Source: Candidatus Poseidoniaceae archaeon
Lineage (GTDB): Archaea; Thermoplasmatota; Poseidoniia; Poseidoniales; Poseidoniaceae
Reading direction: 5' to 3'
NCBI GenBank assembly: GCA_022451835.1
Contig: JAKUNX010000072.1
Location: forward strand, 1 to 8,936
Length of the DNA stretch: 8,936 bases
The notes under the pieces are model-generated. The model did no database searches, was not told the DNA's origin, and saw only the letters and a program-made list of their open reading frames with translations. Of the stretch, positions 1-5,222 are shown one piece after another. Numbering within the stretch: position 1 is the first letter of the stretch; each line of letters begins with the position of its first letter. The translations under genes and the position numbers were made by a program.

Positions 1-159
1 AAAACAACAGGGCCGCCAACTGGACCTCCTTCTGGCAAACCAACAGGGCCGCCAACTGGGCCTCCTTCCGGCAAGCCAACTGGCAAACCAACCGGGCCAC
101 CAACTGGTCCGCCTTCCGGTAAACCAAAATCCAAAAAACCAACAAGGCCTCCGATGTAG
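1..159 (+). CDS. 3' end of a protein with a (T/S)G(P/K)P tetrapeptide-repeat tail (partial)
   Basis: Frame 1 is open from the window edge to TAG at 157-159, giving 52 visible residues. The visible part is entirely low complexity: ten consecutive tetrapeptides of the form TGPP, SGKP or TGKP (codons 3-42), then a basic end reading KSKKPTRPPM. The repeat period is four, so this is not a collagen G-X-Y helix. It is better viewed as an extended, polyproline-rich, positively charged disordered tail, such as a linker, a tail contacting nucleic acid or acidic surfaces, or a tether. The globular part and its function lie left of the window and cannot be named. The stop is only 9 nt before the next ATG at 169, so the gene is probably cotranscribed with the downstream small protein, sua5-like and map genes. 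That the frame is real rests on the perfect repeat phase, the clean stop and the tight spacing. Confidence 0.75.
   Translation, partial: KTTGPPTGPPSGKPTGPPTGPPSGKPTGKPTGPPTGPPSGKPKSKKPTRPPM
7..126 (+). repeat. Three 36-bp tandem repeats with a 12-bp part-unit, coding for TGPPTGPPSGKP
   Basis: Units lie at 7-42, 43-78 and 91-126, each encoding TGPPTGPPSGKP. A 12-bp part-unit encoding TGKP sits at 79-90. The first two units differ at only three positions (all third codon bases), while the third differs at more third positions but encodes the same peptide. The peptide is therefore conserved while the DNA drifts, as expected for selection on the protein tail after tandem duplication. At finer scale each unit is itself three 12-bp tetrapeptide units. 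Confidence 0.9.
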
Positions 160-168
160 GGTGATTTA

Positions 169-444
169 ATGACTGATGGTTTCGTTATGGAATTATGTGG
201 CAATAGAGCTGCATGGCAAATTGTTCCCGACGGAATTGAAACAATAGATTTGGATAAAGTTGGCAACTCAATTATTGCTGCTGGATACACTGTTGGAATA
301 CAAAATAGACTATGCTGGACATTTACTGGACCGTGTGATTTAACACTATATCCAAGTGGTAAATTATTGGTAAAAACAGAAGATAAAATCCTCGCTGCAG
401 AGGTCGCTAAACTTCATGTAGAACAGTGGGCTGTCAACTCCTGA
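169..444 (+). CDS. Small conserved-looking protein, possible single TBP-like (helix-grip) domain
   Basis: This 91-residue protein of unassigned function has no signal peptide or membrane segment and is probably cytoplasmic. ATG at 169 follows a GGTGA-type ribosome site at about 160-164 and lies 9 nt after the previous stop. The stop overlaps the Shine-Dalgarno of the next gene. The pattern resembles one half of a TATA-binding protein: an opening strand, a short helix-like stretch (LDKVGNSI, residues 28-35), strands around 41-52 (CW at 49-50), the hallmark-like YPSGKLLVKT at 61-70 (compare FSSGKIVCTGA in TBP), then an alanine-rich helix, EDKILAAEVAKLHVEQW, at 71-87. Cysteines are at 10, 49 and 56. 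The TBP-like reading is inference from eye alignment. A lone half-repeat would not act as a normal TBP and could instead be a nucleic-acid-binding or protein-interaction module. Position in a row with sua5-like and map genes suggests a translation-related role. Confidence 0.8.
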   Translation: MTDGFVMELCGNRAAWQIVPDGIETIDLDKVGNSIIAAGYTVGIQNRLCWTFTGPCDLTLYPSGKLLVKTEDKILAAEVAKLHVEQWAVNS

Positions 445-448
445 GGAG
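443..448 (+). promoter_or_regulatory. Shine-Dalgarno GAGGAG overlapping the upstream stop
   Basis: GAGGAG at 443-448 begins inside the TGA (442-444) of the 91-residue gene and lies 5 nt before ATG 454. This fixes the start of the sua5-like gene and suggests that ribosomes ending on the upstream gene are well placed to reinitiate. Confidence 0.75.
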
Positions 449-453
449 TAAAC

Positions 454-1062
454 ATGTCAATAATTACCGATGAGTTGATTGATAATTTGAACTCTAATGG
501 AGTAGTGGTTTACCCCACATCAACATTACCTGGTCTTGGTTGCCTACCAAGAAAAGCAGCACTAGATAATTTGTATGCGTTAAAGAAAAGACCTGCCAGC
601 CAACCTGTGAGCTTAGGAGTTGCTGATATTGAACAAGCAAATGAATTAGTTGAGGTTCCGATTATTGCCATAGACATTTTACAAAGATTCCCGCAAGGAA
701 GTTTAACCTTGATTCTCGATGCTAAGGGTGAGCTTGATGAGCGACTTGGAGGCAAAAGAGTTGCAGTTAGGGTTTTGTCTGATCTGCGTGCTTTAGAATT
801 AGTAAACGCAGTAGGGCCGATAACTGCGACTAGTGCAAATCATAGCGGTGTTGAACCTTTGTATGATACAAAATTAGCAGGCCAAGAACTTGGATTAGAA
901 GATGATTGTATTGTTGAAGGAGATTGTCCTGGTGGAGCACCAAGCACTATTCTATCTATTGAAAAATCTGATACAGATTCATTAGGGTTCACGGTAAGCA
1001 TTATGAGAGAGGGCGTGATACCTCGCATTGACGTGGAAACATGGATGAGGAATTATCGCTGA
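454..1062 (+). CDS. Sua5/YrdC/YciO-family L-threonylcarbamoyladenylate synthase (single domain)
   Basis: This family uses L-threonine, bicarbonate and ATP to make threonylcarbamoyl-AMP, which the KEOPS complex transfers to A37 of ANN-decoding tRNAs (t6A). The 202-residue length fits a lone YrdC domain, without the C-terminal extension of two-domain Sua5 proteins. Motifs visible in order: VVVYPTSTLPGLGC at 17-30 (substrate-pocket strand and turn), KKRPASQPVSLGV at 44-56 (basic K/R pocket), PQGSLTLIL at 80-88, VAVRV at 103-107, TSANHSG at 126-132 (near-invariant TSAN.SG), GAPSTI at 161-166 and MREG at 184-187. One oddity is in the first motif, which is usually YPTDTVYGLG. Here Asp and Tyr are replaced by Ser and Pro. 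This leaves open whether it is the true t6A enzyme or the less understood YciO-like branch, so I give no gene symbol. The 3' end overlaps the methionine aminopeptidase start by 22 bp, indicating translational coupling. Confidence 0.88.
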   Translation: MSIITDELIDNLNSNGVVVYPTSTLPGLGCLPRKAALDNLYALKKRPASQPVSLGVADIEQANELVEVPIIAIDILQRFPQGSLTLILDAKGELDERLGGKRVAVRVLSDLRALELVNAVGPITATSANHSGVEPLYDTKLAGQELGLEDDCIVEGDCPGGAPSTILSIEKSDTDSLGFTVSIMREGVIPRIDVETWMRNYR

Positions 1063-2054
1063 AGTATTGGAAGGATGCCGGCCATGTTGCTAGGCGAACT
1101 CTGGAAGCGATGAAAGAGAAAATCGTTCCAGGTGCAACACTTCATGAGACCATCGAGGCATCTGAGAGGTTCATCCACAGACATGGTGGCAAGCCCGCGT
1201 TTCCGGGAACTATTGCAGTAAACGATCTTGCTGCCCATTTTACCACCGATCACAATATTTCACCAGTTGAAGAGTGGGATGGCGATATGACTTTGCAAAA
1301 AGGAGACTGTGTCAAAATAGATTATGGCGTACATATCAAAGGCCATATTGGCGATAATGCATTAACTATTGAAGTTGGCAATACCAATAACCATACTGAA
1401 CAAATCAAGGCAGCAAAGGAAGCAAGAGACGCAGCAATAGAAATGCTTCATCCTGGTACACCATGGTACAAAGTGGGTGCAGCTGCTGCACAACCGACTC
1501 TTGATGCTGGTTTTCAGCCAATTAGAAATCTATGTGGACATCAATTAATGCCGTGGGAATTACATGCTGGAGTATCGGTGCCATCGTATGCCTGCGGACC
1601 AGACAATAGAGGCTTTAAGGGAGTTGTTGAGGAAGGCGGAGTATATGCTATAGAGCCTTTTAACACTACAGGAAGTAGTGGCATGATCAAAAATCTGGGT
1701 AAGTCAAATTCATCTAACATTTACCGATTAACGGGCAACACAACTTCTAGGAAAGCTCGTGCAAAGGGTCAATTAAAACCTCTTGGTGCACAACTAGCAA
1801 GAAATCTAGAGGAGAGATATTCCACTCTACCATTTGCTGAAAGATGGGCTTTTCCTATGTTAGAAAAACCATTTCCTGAAGCTGACGAAGCAAGTAAACA
1901 AAGTAAATGGAATGCTTTAGTTAAGAAATTGATTAGTATAAGATTCCTAGAAACTTATCATGTATTAGCATGTGCTGATGGAGGCAATATATGTCAATTC
2001 GAGCATACAGTTTACGTCACAGATGGCGGCCCTGAAATTCTAACAGTTGAATAA
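1041..2054 (+). CDS. map: Methionine aminopeptidase, type II (archaeal/eukaryotic class)
   Basis: Cytosolic metalloenzyme that removes the initiator methionine from nascent proteins. All five dinuclear-metal ligands are recognisable: D94 (VKIDYGVHI), D105 (GHIGDNA), H167 (NLCGHQL), E205 (YAIEPF) and E321 (CQFEHTVYV). The substrate-side histidines H66 (AAHFT) and H175 (ELHAG) are also present. The class II helical insertion lies between H167 and E321. At 337 residues it is longer than the roughly 295-residue archaeal enzymes I know. The spacing E205-E321 is 116 residues, against about 93 in the Pyrococcus enzyme from memory, so extra polar sequence sits around residues 212-255. ATG at 1041 lies inside the sua5-like gene (22-bp overlap), with only a weak purine-rich site upstream; the N-terminal MDEELSLKYWKDAG fits the family's first helix. 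It is the last gene of the left operon, pairing tRNA modification with N-terminal maturation. Confidence 0.96.
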   Translation: MDEELSLKYWKDAGHVARRTLEAMKEKIVPGATLHETIEASERFIHRHGGKPAFPGTIAVNDLAAHFTTDHNISPVEEWDGDMTLQKGDCVKIDYGVHIKGHIGDNALTIEVGNTNNHTEQIKAAKEARDAAIEMLHPGTPWYKVGAAAAQPTLDAGFQPIRNLCGHQLMPWELHAGVSVPSYACGPDNRGFKGVVEEGGVYAIEPFNTTGSSGMIKNLGKSNSSNIYRLTGNTTSRKARAKGQLKPLGAQLARNLEERYSTLPFAERWAFPMLEKPFPEADEASKQSKWNALVKKLISIRFLETYHVLACADGGNICQFEHTVYVTDGGPEILTVE

Positions 2055-2068
2055 ACTGAATTAAACCG

Positions 2069-2097
2069 CGATTTTGTTAAAGAATCGAGGATTTTTT
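2069..2097 (+). terminator. Probable terminator of the map operon (hairpin plus T6)
   Basis: CGATTTT (2069-2075) pairs with AGAATCG (2081-2087) as a 7-bp stem including one G-U, around the loop GTTAA. After four bases comes a T6 run at 2092-2097. It begins 14 bp past the map stop. The stem is weak and the T-run is offset by 4 nt, so in an archaeon the T-rich stretch may be the working part. Confidence 0.45.
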
Positions 2098-2348
2098 GAT
2101 TTCCAGCCGAGACGAATATAAACTGTGAGTGCTTGGATGAATATGAACGGGCTGTTTGAGTTCTGTTGAGTGCATCCCATCCCCTCTGCTTTACTCTCAC
2201 CCGTTCACCTCTTTTTTTCTTAACAATCAATGTTATTTTTTGTTTGTTTACAAACCGTTTGTACCACTCGCACGAAAACTTGGAAATTCGTATTTTCGCG
2301 CAGTGTCCCGGTTTTATGGGTGTTTTTTGATTTTGACCGGCACTATGA

Positions 2349-2357
2349 TTAAATATA
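2349..2357 (+). promoter_or_regulatory. TATA-like box for the pilin gene
   Basis: TTAAATATA is the best archaeal box A match in the intergenic region. The usual spacing of about 25 bp places transcription start near 2378-2380, giving a leader of about 30 nt that contains the strong Shine-Dalgarno. The assignment is inferred from position and composition. Confidence 0.5.
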
Positions 2358-2393
2358 GCGCCACCAGTGGACGAAGTACACCCGGCTACGGGT

Positions 2394-2400
2394 AAGGAGG
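2394..2400 (+). promoter_or_regulatory. Strong Shine-Dalgarno AAGGAGG that decides the pilin start
   Basis: AAGGAGG lies 8 nt before ATG 2409, ideal spacing. An in-frame ATG at 2367 upstream would place this site inside the coding region and add 14 residues before the leader. The site therefore argues for 2409. It is the best ribosome site in the window; most of the other starts here have little or none. Confidence 0.85.
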
Positions 2401-2408
2401 ACAAAAAT

Positions 2409-2873
2409 ATGAAGAACGAAACAAGAAATGACGAAGCTGTAAGCCCAGTTATTGCAACTATCCTAATGGTTGCAATTACTGTTGTACTAGCAGGTGTACT
2501 ATACGTATGGGCTGCTAACCTAGCAGAAAGTAACACTGACGGTAGCCTTGAGCTATACACCTTCAGTGGCGCAGATGCACCTGACTCAACAGGGGCTGTA
2601 ATTATGACCATGGACAGTGGATCCGACCTAGGTTGGGCATCCATCACCATTAAAGCAAGCGTTGACGGTGCTGCATCAGTAACTGTTGACCAATGTGCTA
2701 ACGGTGAAACTGACAACTGCTGGTCATCTACAGACAGTGACGCAGACAACTGGAACGTTGGTGAAGCAATTACTGTTGACACCGACTGTACTGGTCTATG
2801 CACCGTTACCGTTAACGTGTTGAACAACAGAGAGGGTACAACCCTTGACACAACAATCGTTGACGTTGAGTGA
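2409..2873 (+). CDS. Archaeal type IV pilin-like protein (class III signal peptide)
   Basis: A 154-residue precursor of a secreted, membrane-anchored pilus subunit. The N-terminus is a short charged leader (MKNETRNDEA) followed by the hydrophobic helix from V11 to about A36. EA|VS fits the archaeal prepilin peptidase pattern, with cleavage predicted after A10. The VSPVIATILMVAIT segment matches the archaeal type IV pilin N-terminal family more than archaellins. The mature 144 residues have a beta-rich, acidic (Asp-rich), Ser/Thr-rich head and four cysteines (96, 104, 127, 131) that could form two disulphides. Codon choice is distinctive: Asp is nearly always GAC, Asn nearly always AAC, and 7 of 10 Leu codons are CTA with no TTA, unlike the AT-ending neighbours. 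That pattern is expected for high expression. It has its own promoter and strong terminator, so it is probably a single-gene unit. No prepilin peptidase or pilus ATPase is in the window. Adhesion, surface attachment or another filament role is possible. Confidence 0.9.
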   Translation: MKNETRNDEAVSPVIATILMVAITVVLAGVLYVWAANLAESNTDGSLELYTFSGADAPDSTGAVIMTMDSGSDLGWASITIKASVDGAASVTVDQCANGETDNCWSSTDSDADNWNVGEAITVDTDCTGLCTVTVNVLNNREGTTLDTTIVDVE

Positions 2874-2907
2874 ATTTCACCCAATGATTAACTGAATTAT
2901 GAACTGA

Positions 2908-2925
2908 TATATTCTGCGGAATATA
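2908..2925 (+). other. Small perfect AT-rich inverted repeat before the terminator
   Basis: TATATTC (2908-2914) and GAATATA (2919-2925) are perfect inverted repeats around TGCG. It lies between the pilin stop and the main terminator hairpin. It could be a minor RNA hairpin protecting the 3' end, or chance in AT-rich DNA. Confidence 0.4.
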
Positions 2926-2928
2926 ACT

Positions 2929-2968
2929 GCTCCTCCGGAGGTTTCGGCCTCCGGGGGAGCTTTTTTTT
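2929..2968 (+). terminator. Strong hairpin plus T8 terminator of the pilin gene
   Basis: GCTCCTCCGGAGG (2929-2941) pairs with CCTCCGGGGGAGC (2948-2960) over 13 bp with a single G-U, loop TTTCGG, directly followed by T8 (2961-2968). The form is that of a textbook intrinsic terminator. The T-run is only on the right, so it serves the + strand pilin transcript. It also stops reading into the convergent glycosyltransferase gene that ends 3 bp later. Confidence 0.92.
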
Positions 2969-2971
2969 ATT

Positions 2972-4183
2972 TCAAAATTTATACAGTAGTTTTCTAACAT
3001 CACTATGTTGATCCCATTTATGTGATGATTGACCTCTAGAACTCTTATATCGAGCAATGAACAAATACTCAAAACTCGTAATCAAAGCACCAATTGTTGT
3101 GATGAATGGTAATTTTATGCCATTACGGAAAGTTAACCATGCGACAAGAATCAATAATTCTATCAGGGCTAATCCTGCATGAATAAGCGCTTCATGACCT
3201 ATTGGCATACCTGTTATACTGACATATGCCCATCTAACGATTGCGCAAATTGCAACTTGAAACAAAATTAGTGGTACAGTCAAATGTATGTACCTTTGGA
3301 AATTAAATATTTTAGTAAATTCACCATCCTCTGGTAATCTGTGCTGTTTTGGAAATCGAGATAGCATATTCTGTAAACCTTGAGCACGTCGAACCTTTTG
3401 CCTACTCTGGCCTTCAATGGTAGTTGGAGCAAAATCAATGAATGATGCTTCAGCATCAAATATACTCCTAAGCCCCGAGATCCTTACTAGCGATGCAATT
3501 TGAGCATCGTCTGCATTAGAATCCGTATTCAAATCAGATGGATTAAGGCTACCATGTCGCCACATCATGCAAGAACCTTCAAGAAATGGAGTGCTATCTA
3601 CTTTCGATTCTGCCAATCTCAGCATTTCGTATAGTGAGCGATACTTGGTCTCGCCATGTAATCTAGTTTTACGATCAGCACTACTTCCTACTGCGCCTAT
3701 TGAAGAATCAGCAAACCATCCATATAATCGTTGAATTGTTCCTTCACCAACCAATGCGTCAGCATCTGTCATCATTACTAGACCTTCAAATGAATCTTCG
3801 GTTAAGTCCTCGAGGGCTAACTTTACCGCACTGGTTTTACCTAGTCGTTCAGGCATTTCGATAACTTTAGTTGTTGAAAAGACCGAGGGATTGTCAATAA
3901 TCCATTGCTTAACCAAAGCAACACTATCATCTGTAGATGCTGAATCGATTACTAACAAAGAGGGTTTGACTAGATATTGTCGTTTCAAGTCGTCGAGTTT
4001 TTTCTCAATAATTACAGCTTCATTCCATATTGGTAATAGAATTACTAATTGTGAATCATGAGTTTCTTGTGGATATTCAAGAGCAATATTATTCCAACGT
4101 TTGGCCTTAAATCTGTATATTAGCAATGGCAAAGCAACCAATGAACCAAGGATTACCTCGGCAATGGCTGATGCTAACAACAT
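2972..4183 (-). CDS. Membrane-bound family 2 glycosyltransferase
   Basis: A 403-residue processive-type or dolichol/lipid-linked GT2 enzyme. Layout: N-terminal membrane segment (about 3-23), cytosolic GT-A domain (about 46-285), then three predicted membrane helices (about 299-320, 333-352, 358-377) and a basic C-terminal tail. Motifs: LVILLPIWNEA at 46-56 (nucleotide-binding start), VIDSASTDDS at 78-87, MTDADA at 138-143 with D140-x-D142 as the metal/UDP-sugar site, ADDAQ at 224-228 in the catalytic-base position (the ED/DD element), and QSRQKVRRAQG at 259-269, resembling the Q-x-x-R-x region of membrane GT2s. It probably transfers a sugar from an NDP- or lipid-sugar at the inner face, but donor and acceptor cannot be read from sequence. 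ATG 4183 has no Shine-Dalgarno; an in-frame stop lies about 50 bp upstream with no other ATG/GTG/TTG between, so the start is well bounded and the mRNA may be leaderless. It converges on the pilin gene and diverges from the next glycosyltransferase. Confidence 0.9.
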   Translation of the reverse strand: MLLASAIAEVILGSLVALPLLIYRFKAKRWNNIALEYPQETHDSQLVILLPIWNEAVIIEKKLDDLKRQYLVKPSLLVIDSASTDDSVALVKQWIIDNPSVFSTTKVIEMPERLGKTSAVKLALEDLTEDSFEGLVMMTDADALVGEGTIQRLYGWFADSSIGAVGSSADRKTRLHGETKYRSLYEMLRLAESKVDSTPFLEGSCMMWRHGSLNPSDLNTDSNADDAQIASLVRISGLRSIFDAEASFIDFAPTTIEGQSRQKVRRAQGLQNMLSRFPKQHRLPEDGEFTKIFNFQRYIHLTVPLILFQVAICAIVRWAYVSITGMPIGHEALIHAGLALIELLILVAWLTFRNGIKLPFITTIGALITSFEYLFIARYKSSRGQSSHKWDQHSDVRKLLYKF

Positions 4184-4202
4184 GAATATCGCAAATGCGT
4201 TT

Positions 4203-4212
4203 GAGATATTAC
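4203..4212 (-). promoter_or_regulatory. Possible TATA-like box for the GT2 gene
   Basis: On the minus strand this reads GTAATATCTC, centred about 25 bp before ATG 4183, the spacing expected of a leaderless archaeal transcript. The match is weak. The 103-bp divergent gap (4184-4286) must also hold the promoter of the + strand glycosyltransferase, for which I see no clear box. Confidence 0.35.
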
Positions 4213-4286
4213 TTCTTGCACACTTTACCTGTGATTAACATACATTTGACCACTATCCTATTGAAACCGCATAGTTAGGCTTAGAC

Positions 4287-5222
4287 ATGCGCAGAGTATT
4301 GCATGTCGGTCCATGTAATACGCCTGGAGGAATGGCAAAGGTAATCGAAATTTTATCACAGAACCCGCCTAATGGATGGGTTGCAGATACATTGGATAGC
4401 CACTCTACTAAGGGCACTATTGCCAAGATTAAGGCATGGAGAAAAGCCAAACAATTCTTGTGGAAAAATGCTCACAAATATGACATAATTCACATCCATT
4501 CAGCAGCTGACTGGTCTTATAGAAGAAAGTTAAGTTTGGGTAAAATCGGTAAAAAACTAGGTAAGCAGGTTGTTTTTCATATCCATAGTGGCAAGTTTGA
4601 CAAATTTGCTGTCGGGAAAGGTAAAATTAAATTCCAACTTCATCGATTCAAAACCGTAGTTTTATCTAACTATTGGAAGGAGAAGTTAGAACCAATTATT
4701 GGCGAAGTGAGCGTTGTCGAGAATCCAATTGACCCAAATTTACAAACAGAAGATATTGTAGACAAAAAACCAAAACAAATTCTTTTACTTGGCAGACAAG
4801 ATCCTGTTAAGGGTCATAGTTTTGCCTTTGATGTAGTTCGAATTATGACAAATGATGGCTGGAATCTAAAGGCAACTGGAACTTTACATAACGAAGACGG
4901 CATAGAAGGCTTAGGATGGGTTACAGAGGAAGAGAAATATTCACTTCTAAGGGAAAGTGATGTACTGATAATCCCTTCTCAATATGAAGGTCAACCGCTA
5001 GTGATGATGGAAGGTTTGGCTGCAAAATGTAAAGTTGTAGCATCAGATAAAATTCCGGGATTGCCTAATTGTGTAGTTAGTGCCGAATTTAATAACACAG
5101 AAGATTGGGTAAACAAAATAAAAAATTCAGAAGAGATTGATGCTACTAAATACGTCAAAGACCACGGGATAAAGCAGGTCTCACAGAAATGGGCTGAGTT
5201 ATACAACGGTCTAGTCTCGTAG
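4287..5222 (+). CDS. GT4-type (GT-B fold) glycosyltransferase
   Basis: A 311-residue enzyme, short for the family, without membrane helices, so cytosolic or peripheral. The N-terminal half starts RRVLHVGPCNTPGGMAKVIE (residues 2-21), with the glycine turn of the acceptor domain, and continues with IIHIHSAAD (67-75) and VFHIHSGKF (96-104). The C-terminal donor half has ILLLGRQDPVKGH at 165-177 (strand and basic loop for the nucleotide diphosphate) and IPSQYEGQPLVMMEGLAA at 229-246, where E234 and E242 form the E-x7-E pair of retaining GT4 enzymes. The sugar donor is unknown. ATG 4287 is preceded by no clear Shine-Dalgarno and is the first codon of the conserved strand, so the start is convincing. 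It is the only + strand gene inside the glycan block, and its last 12 bp overlap the end of the opposite glycosyltransferase gene. Confidence 0.9.
   Translation: MRRVLHVGPCNTPGGMAKVIEILSQNPPNGWVADTLDSHSTKGTIAKIKAWRKAKQFLWKNAHKYDIIHIHSAADWSYRRKLSLGKIGKKLGKQVVFHIHSGKFDKFAVGKGKIKFQLHRFKTVVLSNYWKEKLEPIIGEVSVVENPIDPNLQTEDIVDKKPKQILLLGRQDPVKGHSFAFDVVRIMTNDGWNLKATGTLHNEDGIEGLGWVTEEEKYSLLRESDVLIIPSQYEGQPLVMMEGLAAKCKVVASDKIPGLPNCVVSAEFNNTEDWVNKIKNSEEIDATKYVKDHGIKQVSQKWAELYNGLVS

Larger units (their letters stand above)
2055..2408 (+). other. 354-bp intergenic region: end of map operon, T-rich tract, pilin promoter and leader
   Basis: No convincing gene lies here. From left to right it holds the map terminator (to about 2097), a mixed stretch to about 2205, a pyrimidine-rich tract (T-runs at about 2211-2219 and 2235-2240), an imperfect inverted repeat (2303-2312 with 2336-2343), a TATA-like box (2349-2357) and a short leader ending in AAGGAGG. 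The 79-codon open frame at 2156-2395 has no ribosome site or recognisable content and runs across the promoter, so I do not call it. The length is generous for a compact archaeal genome, leaving room for regulator sites or an unrecognised small RNA. Confidence 0.6.

Noticed and set aside
7..126. CRISPR-like array
   Set aside because: Repeats are directly adjacent, in frame and codon-phased, with no unique spacers.
1..159. Collagen-like protein
   Set aside because: Glycine recurs every four residues, not every three, so no collagen triple helix is expected.
2156..2395. 79-codon + strand open frame between map and the pilin
   Set aside because: No ribosome site, no recognisable content, runs across the pilin TATA box and Shine-Dalgarno; looks like a chance frame in T-rich DNA.
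2367..2408. Upstream in-frame ATG adding 14 residues to the pilin
   Set aside because: The AAGGAGG site lies within it at ideal distance from 2409, and a longer leader would not fit archaeal prepilins as well; it also starts at or before the inferred transcription start.
2055..2408. tRNA or other structured RNA gene in the long intergenic region
   Set aside because: No cloverleaf, T-loop GTTCRANNC or other recognisable RNA signature found by eye; an unknown small RNA cannot be excluded.
2409..2873. Archaellin (archaeal flagellin) identity
   Set aside because: The AVSPVIATILMVAIT segment is the type IV pilin style; archaellins usually begin with G-(I/L)-G/T-like mature ends, and no fla/arl genes are nearby.
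2012..2884. 290-codon minus-strand open frame antisense to the pilin and the end of map
   Set aside because: It mirrors the pilin's biased codons (GAC, AAC and CTA leave few stops in that frame), crosses a terminator and promoter, and its product is Ser/Val-rich with no recognisable domain.
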